Assembly (NCBI RefSeq): GCF_000687475.1
Contig: NC_057319.1
Coordinates: 4,454,001-4,518,000, forward strand
Reading direction: 5' to 3'
Source of the DNA: Ustilaginoidea virens
Lineage: Eukaryota > Ascomycota > Sordariomycetes > Hypocreales > Clavicipitaceae
Length of the DNA: 64,000 bases
Part shown: piece after piece, positions 55,058 through 64,000 of the stretch
Numbering within the stretch: position 1 is the stretch's first letter
Layout of the letters: every line of letters begins with the position of its first letter
Notes under the pieces: generated by a model
Told to the model about the DNA's origin: nothing
The model's input: the letters and a program-made list of their open reading frames with translations, nothing else
The model's database searches: none
Program-made: the position numbers and the translations under genes

Positions 55058-58000
55058 ATGGCCGACTCGGCCAAGGACCAGGTGCTCGTTGGGACATTTT
55101 TCTTGTTAGTTCATTGCAGAACAACCTCTGTTGAGTCGGGGAAAAAGAAATTGCAGCTTCACGGAACAAGACTGACGAGTTGGTAAAAACTTGAAAAAAG
55201 CGGCCTGGTTGTTTGCGCCGCCCTAGGCACCGTCTTCTTTCGCCTCCGGGGCGAGGCTTCGTCGCTCTTCCGTGGCGGACTGAGGCTGGTCCTCGCTAGT
55301 TTCCTCCTCCTTGCGACGCTATGGGCCGTCGACGGCTTCGCGGCAACTTTCGTCCGCCAGTCTTCCCAGTCAGGCTGTCAAGTCGCCGTCGCCTTTTCGT
55401 CCGCCCTCGACCAGCTCGCCCGAGTGACCCTCGAGGAGTTCTTGTTCTGGGCCATGAAAACCCACGCTCAAGCCACCCGCGGCGTCTTGTTTTCTCAAGC
55501 CGTCCTTCTGTTTCGGTTCATACTCGGTGGCATCTTTGTAGGCGCCCAGCGGCCGCAGTTTGCTCCAGCCTGTGTAGCTACAACGCTCTTTTGGCCGCTC
55601 GGCGCTGGAGTCCTGGCCACAGATGCCTTCATCGTATTGCTGCTCTTGACGAGAGCTTCGTCCGCGGGCATCTTTCGCGCTATGGATGCTGCTGGGCCCG
55701 TCGGCCGCCGGCCAAAAGGCATCGTGTTGACCACGATTGCCCTGGGCCTGTGGACACCCGTAAGTGCAGTTTGCGGCCAAAGCGAGCGACAGTGGTCCCC
55801 CCGACTAACTGGCTTGGACAAGCTGAGCGCTCCGATGATTCTGGGCGTCGACTCCTTGGGAATTGCAACTCGGACCACGCTTCCTGCTGTGGGCGTACTC
55901 GTAGTGATAGGTAAATGGTCCCATGCTGTCCTTCTATCCACCGTTATTTTAATCCATCCCCCCCCCCCTCAACGAACCTGTGCATTCTGATCAGAGGACC
56001 AGCTTGTATCGCGGCTTACTACAAGGCCCTGGTTTGGCCAGCGCAAGACTTTTCCCAAAAGTCTGGACCCTTCATCAACAACTTTCCCGGCTTGTCTCAA
56101 GACAGTCCTCCATCTCGAGAGGTTGGCCGTCGATCTGTCTCTACCGTTGAATCGCCCTATTCGCCAAACACAAGCTCCGGAGCCGCGAATGCGACGGCGG
56201 CACGGAGCGATGCATCCGAAAGAACTACGCCGGCCCGGGAGAACATGGCTGCCCTTGCCGCTGCGAGCGGAGCGAGATCGGGTCAAGTAGCAGCTGGAAC
56301 TGGAGCAGTGACTGCCAATGGCCACGTGTTGCCGTCAATGCGAGCTAATGATCCTCTTCCCATCGACAACAAGGGAGACATGCCGACTCAGCCGACAACG
56401 ACGGCTGCTGTCAATGGGGGCAAGCTTGCAGCCTCGCATCCTATCCGCAGAGATGGGGTCATTCAAGACAAGGGAGAGAGACCCTTGAATCGTATTGCAA
56501 AGGTTGAGCCAGGCTCTGCCACAAGACGAAAAAATGAGAGTCAAAGCAAAACTGCCCCTTTCACAGCCACGTCCCCGGCGGGTGAAAGCGTTGTTCAGCC
56601 TCCTCCCACCATACCTGCAAAGAGTCCTTCCAGATCAAGCAAAAGCCTGGCCGAAACTGCTCAACTGGGGCCGGATTTGCCCAAGCTACCAATGCCGTCG
56701 ACATTGCTCCAATCAAACACCAATCCACCAACCTCGGCAAAAGGGAGCAGGTCACTGAAAGCGTCGCTCTGTCTGTCCAGCCTTGTTCGTGATTTCGGTA
56801 ATAGGACGCTTTACGCGGCCGGTCCCGAGCCCGCTACAGTCTTGGACTCGTCGACTTGCCTCTCACGGCCTGACCTTTCGCCCGGGCAAGCTGGGACGAA
56901 ACCCGACACCACGTGGACGGAGACGGTTGACATTCCGGTACCTCCAATACCTCTAATACCACCTCTACCACCTCTACCACCAAGGGATACCAATCAACGG
57001 CGCTATCCGTCAGAAGATGATCACGCGGCTCAGGGCTCCCATTCAGTAATAAATCGACCAAGGCCAATTCCCCGCATGTCCCTCGGGTTCTCAACCTTTG
57101 GTGGCGCGCATGATTTGCTGTTCTCGCCGCAGAATTTCGCTCCGGCATCTCTGGGCACCCAAGCTCCAGATCCCACCCCTTTCATCCTCTGCTCAAATGC
57201 CCGAAGCCCTAGTCCGTCCCTTCCTTCACCGCCTATACCAAGGAGTGCCGGGATCATGCAGCCATCAGCACCGCCTGAGTTGACGGACAGGGACGATTAC
57301 TGTCCGTTGGGTACTGCAGGAGGCAAGCAGCAGCTGCTGACGCCGGCCCAAAAGCCCGTCCAAGTGGCCTGTCTGCCGCACTCAACGACGCTTGTAAACG
57401 GGACGACGACCCCAGCACGCGGAAATCCCAATGCCGAAACGGCAACAAGTTACGCGCCGAATCCCATCAGCGCCACCGCGACAGTCAGCCGCACAGTCGA
57501 CGAGGCGAGTCCCGCCTTTCCCTGCTCTCCAGCTCTCACACTCCTGCGGTCATCTCCGGGGGACATGAGGAGAAAATCATCACCCGTTCTTCCCGCAGAT
57601 GACGCGCAGGAACCGGCGGCGCCAGCTTCTGTTGCGGAGGGCGGGTCGCTGGCCCGCCCTGGGGCTCCAGCTCCGCCCGAGCGAGCGGCGGACGTGGCGA
57701 GCGCGACAGATAACAGCTGCGCTGAGCAAAGCCTCGGCGCAAACACGAGGCCTTCTGACGCGCGCACCTGCAGCAGCCCCGTCGATAGCACATCGGTCGG
57801 GAGCGAGGATGGAGCCGAGGGAGTACTGGTCACGGTCATGTTGGATCCGTCGGCCGAGGACGCCAAGACGCTTCCTTCTGGCGGAGCGCACGGCGTTGCA
57901 CAAAGTACAGGCGACCCCTGGCATCGACGCGTGGGCGGAAACCGTGTTGCGTTTTCAGAACGAAGCGCTGCGCGATCGCGGCGCAGCCCGAAACCACCAC

Positions 58001-59043
58001 CACCACCACGCTTGGAGCTCGATCGGGCCACGACGCGGGTCCGGGACGAGTCGCCGTCCGCGCTCGACATGACTGAGGAGGAGCCTGTCGAGCACGAGGG
58101 CACCCTGGAGAGGCCGCGCACGATGCTGCTGGCAGACATGGAGGCGGAGCTGGGCGTGCAGGAGAGCAGGTGGCAGGAAATGCGCGCGGAGCTTTGCCGA
58201 GCGTCATGGTCGACCGTGTCGCCTAGCTCGCTCCGTGCCTTGACACCCCGGGACCCGCAGCCTGCGCCACGAGGCGGCCATGACGGCGGCCATGACGGCG
58301 TCGGCGTCACGGAGCGCGCGGAAGCAGCGCAACCGCTTGTTGACGCCGCAGACCCAGGCGAGCCGCGTCCGGATGGAGCACCTGCCAAGACCCACGGAGG
58401 TGGCAAGGACACGTCGCGCGAAACACCCGCCGATGCCACGGAGCCCAGCCCTCCTCCTCCTCCTCCTCTGCGCGCCGACGTTTCCGCCCCGCCAAACACG
58501 TCAACTGCAACCGAGAGCGACCCTCCGCCAAAGCTCCATCTGCGGCAGGCCAGCAGCAGCACCCTGCAGCTGTTCCGCGCCCAACAAACACTCGCCGCCA
58601 GACCCCTCGCGCGGAGATCATCCGCGCCTTCCCCAGCCCCATCATCAAGCTGGACCGAGCCGCAGCCCCCGGCAGCAGCCGCGCCGGGGGGGCAAGCCAC
58701 CCCCCGACGCGCTCTGACGAGGCCGCCCCGCAGGAACAGCCGCCGCGTGTCGACGCTGCTCGACATTGTGGAGAACCCGGAACCCCTCGCAAACGACCGC
58801 CACACCCTGGGCCTCTTCCGCTTCCCGTGGGGCCAAGAGTCCGACACGGCCAGGATGGCCGCCCACACGGCCCCCTGCCAGACGAGGGCGCGGACGAGGA
58901 CGCAGGCGCTCAAGTCTCCACAGCAAGGGCCGCCGCTGCTCCTCCGCCACGGCGAGCCAGCCGTCCCCGGCTTCAGCGACGACCCGTTCGACGAGGCCAC
59001 TCTCTGGGAGATTGCCAGCCTCCTCCGGCCGGACGGGCCTTGA
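55058..59043 (+). CDS. Uncharacterised six-span membrane protein with very long disordered tail
   Basis: I do not recognise the family. Exons are 55058-55104 (47 nt), 55201-55759, 55823-55910 and 56003-59043, giving about 1244 residues. The first about 240 residues contain six hydrophobic segments (for example VLVGTFFLFGLVVCAALG, LVLASFLLLATLWAV, VLLFRFILGGIFVG, GAGVLATDAFIVLLLL, LTTIALGLW and LPAVGVLVVIACIAAYYKAL). The remaining 1000 residues are Ser/Pro/Thr/Ala-rich, with Pro runs (PPLPPLPPR, PPPPPPLR) and no fold I can see. Near the C-terminus, SRRVSTLLDIVENPEP and LGLFRFPWG look like conserved short motifs. The third join uses the acceptor ending at 56002; the 63-bp intron 55760-55822 is a multiple of three with no stop, so it could be retained. 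Membrane anchor plus large cytosolic tail suggests a scaffold (inference). Confidence 0.75.
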
Positions 59044-59956
59044 CCCAGAACACCGCGTCGATTCGTCTCTGCGGAGTCTCCGTTGGAGATGCGTCTAGCG
59101 CGACGGGGCAACCATGGGCAGCGGCGCGTCGAGACCGGTGCTGCATTGCATTGCATTGCATGCACGCCGCGGCGGGATTTTCTTGTCTTATCAGTGTGGA
59201 CGACTTACTTGCATCCCATCATGTCAGGACAGACAACCCGAGTGGGCCGTCCGTCTTGCACATCTTGTCATGCACCAAGCTGGTCAACCAAGGACGCTCA
59301 TGTATCTATCAATGGCATCCATCGTTCGCGCAGCTCGTGTCAAAGGGCAATAAGTTTTTTTTTCATTATAACAAGGCGCACATTCATCACACTTGTCCGT
59401 CCATGCAATTCCTCACTGCGCACCGTGAAAAGTAAAATAGATGCGTCAAAAATGCGCCGTTGCTAACAATCATGCTCTCTCTCTCTCTCTGCTTCTATTC
59501 GTCTCATTTCACAGACAGACCACGTCACTACGGTGGTGTCTCCCAACCGTTCCTACATTTCCGTACTGGGCTCATTGCTTCGTCTAACTTTGCCGTCCTT
59601 TGCGTAGCGTTTTTGCTCTGAAAGCAGTGCGTTGGCCATGATGTGATGGATGTGTGCGTCATTACAAAAAAAAAATCCCCCATTTTTTTTTCCTCTTTTT
59701 CTTTCTGCGCATGGCGTTCGTCAGTCCGTCTTCATGGTTTGCCCCTTTTCGGTCTCGTCCACTCGCCAGATATCCGATATCCCAGCTGGCTGGAGAAAAA
59801 CCGCCGATATACATCCCCAACAGCCATCGGATTCGTAGACCGCAAACTGTCGTCCATCCCTAGAGGCCGCCCCTCATGGCCTGATGTTGCGGCGTTTCGA
59901 GACTCTTCGCAGTCTCGCGACGAAATGCTACCAAGGTGATGATCCGTGGAAATGGT

Positions 59957-59991
<35 letters not shown>

Positions 59992-60374
59992 GAGAAACAA
60001 AATGAAACGGGCAGCCCGCATCTTCTGGGCCTTTTCCCCTTCTGAATAGAGAAGGCCCAACTCTTTTGCTGCGCTCAATGTGCGCCAGCATATGAAGCGA
60101 CTCCTCTCGGCATGCTGTCTCCCCACTTGTGTCTTCCAAAAAAAGAAAAAAAGGAAAAAGGGCAAAAAAAAAGTACAGCAGCCAATTGCTCCGTACCAAA
60201 ATGGATATGGGACCAGAAAAACTCAGGACGATTACCCGGCGCTATGCAAGATGGGAAGTCGTGTTCCCTTTCTTTATTTGTACAAAAGTTTCGATAAAGA
60301 AAACGCAAGTGGAAGGTCGATATCCGGCCCAGCACAGTTGTTCAGTCCACCGCTTCAAACCGTGTCAAAGATTG
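59044..60374. other. Convergent 1.3-kb intergenic region
   Basis: It lies between the stops of two large uncharacterised genes. It contains a TGCAT repeat at about 59144-59162, a CT-rich run near 59474, an A33 run (59958-59990) and no gene I can support. Confidence 0.6.
59958..59990 (+). repeat. A33 homopolymer
   Basis: A pure run of 33 A, the longest homopolymer in the window. Its exact length is uncertain. Confidence 0.9.
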
Positions 60375-62407
60375 CTAGCTGACTGTCATCAAGTGAACTC
60401 GGCGACTTATGCTCGAGGCAGGCGAGTTGTCGGGTGAAGGACGATCAGCTGCACCGCCGCCGCGGGTCTTCCCCAGCCGTCGAGGCGGGCTGGATCCTGG
60501 GTCGTCAAACACTCGCGTAAAGGCAGGGCTGGAATCTAAGCGCTTTTCATGGCGGGGGCTGGCAACCGGGCTTTGCGTCAGCTGCTCAGCCCTTCTTACC
60601 ACATCCGACAGCATGTCGCGCAGTTCTCCGGCTCTCTTGACCAGGTCTCGGAGGCTATTGGTGTCAAAGTGCATCCTGCTCGTGCCATTGTAGTTCTTTC
60701 GACATTCCTGCCCGCCTGCTTCGCTCGCCACGGTCGCGGGCCGACCTTGCACCGTCTCCATCACTGACCGAACCGCGATATTGATGTCTTGGTCTTTGTC
60801 CGGCTGCGATGCTGGTGTTCGCGGTCGGCTCGCTCGGTTCGTGGGACGAGGACCTTCATCCGTCAAGGGCCAGTTGGCACCAAAAATGTCGTCGTCTGGA
60901 CAAAACACGGACCGTCGTCGAGGCGACTGACGCTCACGAACGACACCTGTCCTCGACACTGCTGGCTCGTTGCGTCCAACAACAACAGCAACTGCGTCCA
61001 GCATTTCATATGGCGGGCTGTCGCACTCGTCCTGCATCATCAGAGGGCTTGAGGCTTCGCACGCATCCATGTACACGGATGAGCCAGACTGACCGTCTTC
61101 ATTCGTGGCTTCCTCATCTGGCGAAGCCAAGGCGATGATGCCCTCGGCTTCTTTCCAAAACGGTCCCTGGTCACCGCTCAGGATGTTGAGCTCTCGACCA
61201 TGGCGACACAGTCGCTTGAGGTCGTTGACGAGCAGCGACAGTTCCCGTATTTGGCCAGAATGGGCCTTGACGCTAGGCTGGGACGCTTGTATGGACTCGG
61301 GCACGGCGAACAAGTCGCCGACAGCCTTCCCATCCAGTCCCTTGTCGCTGCCGCCAAATTCAAAGTCCTCGTCCCAGTCCTCGCTGACAGTCTTTGTGCC
61401 GAGACCCCATGTGCCGTATTTCGGACCCGTCGGCTTCGGGTCCTGAGCGTCTTCTTGCACGACAGGCACGCTCTGGCTTCGAACGTGCGTGGGCATTGGA
61501 CCTTTTCGGCTGACGGAACGCCCTCCCCTCGAGGTGTGTTGCTTGGCGTACGACGTTTTGGGCCGGAGCGATCCGCCAGCCGAGTCCTGCATGTCATGTG
61601 CAGGCTGCTCGCTCCAGTCAAAAAGGCTGCCCAGTGACCTTTCAGCCTGCGGAGAGACAGACTTGGCGCACGGCGTCGGATTGCTGCCGAGGGTGGCCAG
61701 CGCAAGCCGAACATTTGGCTTGCTGTTGGTGTTGGCGTTGGCGTTGGCGTTGGCGTTGTTGTTGATGGTGCCAAGGCCAAGGGAATTGCCTTTTGAAGGT
61801 GGTGACAAGGCATTGACGGGTGCGTCATCTTCGTTTCGGGTCCAATCTTCATCAAAGCCCTCGCCGTCCAAACAAAGTGTAGTCATGTCGGCATGCTCAT
61901 GCAACAATGGCCCCAGCATAAACACGGGATCCTCTCGCGAATTGCGCCCCCCATGGTTGATGACGGACCGATGTGCCGCCCCAACCGCCAGTGTCCAAGA
62001 CTTGTCGTCTTCCTCGACGATTTTGCCGTCCTCGTCCCATGCATGGTCCAACATCTCTTGAATGGAGGGACGTTTAGATCTCTTGTTGCATCCGGGGCTT
62101 GGCGGCGAATCATCACACACCGACTCGAGTGGCGTCTCAACAACTCTTACCCTGCCTCCTATGCTTCGCACGGAATCAAAGAGCGTGTCACTCTTAAAGT
62201 CCGTGTCATCCTCGTCTCCGGATATGGGCTCGCGTCCATCCCCGTCCGAGCTGTCCAGGGCCGAGATTCTTTCGTAGTGGGAGCCTCGTCGCTGTGACAT
62301 GGCGACGCTGGCAGAACTTGTCGAGCTTCCTGACGGCTGGTTAGGCCGTGGTGGGTGGGTTGCCCGTCCGCCGGCGGGGGGACGACTTCGTTTGGGCAAA
62401 TCGGCGC

Positions 62408-62454
<47 letters not shown>

Positions 62455-63980
62455 CCCGCGGGTTTGGAGGGCGGGGGCAGCGGGGAGGACGCGCTTCTTT
62501 TGGGCGCCGGAATAAGCAAAGTCGCCGTCATATCCAGCGACGACGACCCCTGGCGGACTGGGGCCATCGGTGGTGGTGGTGGTGGGTTGGTCGTTTCATC
62601 GGCGCGGCCCACAGCTGGTGGCGGCAGGGCTCTGGCTGGCGCTGACACGTGCCGCCGCTGCTTGGACTCGCCGCTCTCGCCTTGGCTACCACCGCCCCGT
62701 TTGGTTCGGCGCAGGCTTCCTGGCGTTTTCGGTGCCCAGTCGGCCGAGTGAGAAAAAGTGGAAGAAAATGACCTTCTGGGGCGGGCGTGCGCGGGGGCTC
62801 CTTCGGGAGCCATGTCCGGGGATGGTGCTGCTGCTGCTGCATCCATGCAACCTCGGTGAGCCTTGACTGGCCTGCGAGGCTCCTCTTGTTCCAGGCGGAA
62901 TGGGGCCGCGGAGCCGTCAGATACCATTCGAGGCTTGATCAGATGGGCGCCAACGCTTGGAGATGGGTTTCTGCTTGGATGTATCCGTCTGCAGGTCGAG
63001 TTCTTTGCAGGCGACGCCAGCTCCCCATTGGCCACCCGTCGACCGTGGTAGCTGCAACTTCTGACGAGGTCGCCGGCTTTGGAGTGGAAGAAGGACGTCC
63101 AGGTGGTCCGTTCCGCAGCTTCGGCGCGTGGTGGACGGCGGTCCAGTTCCTCTATCGGCGACGCACCAAGCAACTCTTCGGGGCGGATTGGCTCGTCAAA
63201 CGAGTACTTGGGATACGGATTGGCACCTGCAACATCAATGTCGGCCCGGAACCGCTGCAAATCCGCCGATCTCTGGTGACTGGTGGCAGGCCGCCGAAGA
63301 CTCGGCAGGTGGCCCTTTGATCTGCGTCGCGTGGATTCCTCCGGGATATTGCGTCTGGACAGCGACCGTTTCACCAGCTTGTTGGGGGGCAAGGGCTTGG
63401 AAACGGCTCCAGATGGTGACAAGATGGGGGCAGTTGATCCATACGAAAGGGCAATGGAGGGTGAGCCGCCGGCCAATACACTGGAACCAGAGCTGCCGTG
63501 CTGGGACAATGGACGAATAGACAGCCGTCTCAACCAAGAGCCTGTGGAGGTGACGGATTCGCCGGAGTCTTCCAGGATCGAAGCGGCGGGCGCGGAATTT
63601 CCGTGTCCAGACAGGAGCGACAGTCGTCTGCGGGAAGTATTCGAGGCAGAGGGTTGCGAGTTTTGAGGACGTTGGCGGCGAGAAAGCGGCGGTCTCGTCT
63701 TTTGGTGAACAGAGATGGCGGTACCACGAAGCTCGGAGGAGACTGATGGTGGCACGGCAGAGCTGGAAGCGGGTCGGCGAGGAGGGAGAGTATGGGCCCT
63801 CGAAGGGGACGGCGAGTGCGGAGACTGCGCTCGGCCTGCTGATGATGATGTCGTCCTCTTATGGCCTCCTGCGACTGAGCAAGTGGTTGTCGAAAGCCCG
63901 CGGCAGAGGTTGGTATCGGCGGGCTGGCCAAACACTAAACCACTGGCAGCAGCAGCAATGGCAGTGCCAGTCCCAACGAG
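60375..63980 (-). CDS. Large Ser-rich uncharacterised protein (5' partial)
   Basis: A single long frame encodes about 1200 residues and is open from a probable splice acceptor (GCATTGTAG read on the minus strand, ending at 63981) to the stop at 60375. No ATG occurs near the left of the frame and the first stop upstream overlaps that acceptor, so the start exon should lie beyond 64000. The protein is Ser/Arg/Pro-rich and mostly disordered. Conserved-looking blocks are KYGTWGLGTKTVSEDWDEDFEF, SLFDWSEQP, RSQSVPVVQ, FDTNSLRDLVKRAGELRDML (a likely short coiled coil) and the end SSISRRVHLMTVS. It also carries a run of about 15 alanines and an Asn-Ala repeat. I recall similar uncharacterised proteins in other ascomycetes but cannot give a function. 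Confidence 0.75.
61725..61757 (-). repeat. Hexanucleotide repeat encoding Asn-Ala
   Basis: A GTTGGC-type repeat on the plus strand encodes NANANANA in the Ser-rich protein. It is in a disordered part. Confidence 0.85.
62409..62453 (-). repeat. (AGC)15 repeat encoding polyalanine
   Basis: Fifteen uninterrupted AGC units on the plus strand read GCT on the coding strand and give about 15 alanines. Purity at DNA level marks a slippage-prone site. Confidence 0.9.
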
Positions 63981-64000
63981 CTACAATGCAGGATGGCAGC

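Noticed and set aside
57450..59165. 571-codon minus-strand ORF inside the six-span gene
   Set aside because: It mirrors a GC-rich low-complexity coding region. The Ser/Arg/Gly-rich translation has no recognisable domain.

Overview
The window is nuclear DNA of a filamentous ascomycete, most likely a sordariomycete and probably from the order Hypocreales. Reasons: genes carry short spliceosomal introns of about 50-200 bp with CTAAC/CTGAC-type branch sites and AG ends; proteins are fungal families (DASH subunit, Pby1, PMC1-type Ca2+-ATPase, BRE4-like membrane protein, Zn2Cys6 regulator, secreted tyrosinase); genes lie singly on both strands with no operons; intergenic DNA is full of A/T homopolymers and microsatellites. 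I saw no rRNA, tRNA, CRISPR array or intact transposon. Exon limits were set by hand from reading frame, splice motifs and remembered family sequence; no RNA evidence was available.

Layout. 0-10.4 kb: DNA2 (5' end outside the window), a BRE4/FUSC-like membrane protein running against it, the ESSS subunit of complex I, and a mitochondrial branched-chain aminotransferase. 11.5-28 kb: an SCY1-like pseudokinase, a nuclear sirtuin, a vacuolar Ca2+-ATPase, and PBY1 (SurE plus tubulin-tyrosine-ligase-like domains). 28.9-36.5 kb: a compact block with an uncharacterised Ser/Pro-rich protein, DUO1, RNH202 and MCM10. 39.6-43.3 kb: a secreted tyrosinase and a GNAT acetyltransferase. 47-53.4 kb: a DAL81/TamA-like regulator, a membrane-anchored spermidine-synthase-like protein and a PNPOx-like flavoprotein. 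55-64 kb: two large proteins I cannot name, one with about six membrane spans and a long disordered tail, the other Ser-rich and cut by the window end.

Most genes are unrelated housekeeping functions. The most suggestive grouping is 29-36.5 kb: four genes from two divergent promoters. The promoter between the unknown gene and DUO1 carries ACGCGT (MCB) and a CGCGAAA (SCB) site; the promoter between RNH202 and MCM10 carries an inverted pair of MCB cores. With DNA2 nearby, this suggests an S-phase co-regulated neighbourhood under MBF/SBF-type control (inference). Separately, the aminotransferase promoter contains a perfect Leu3-type site, CCGGTACCGG.

Long intergenic stretches (23-25.4, 36.5-39.6, 43.3-47.0 and 53.4-55.0 kb) hold minisatellites, homopolymers, a dispersed ACTCCGTAC-type palindrome and one possible decayed mobile-element fragment, but no gene I can support.
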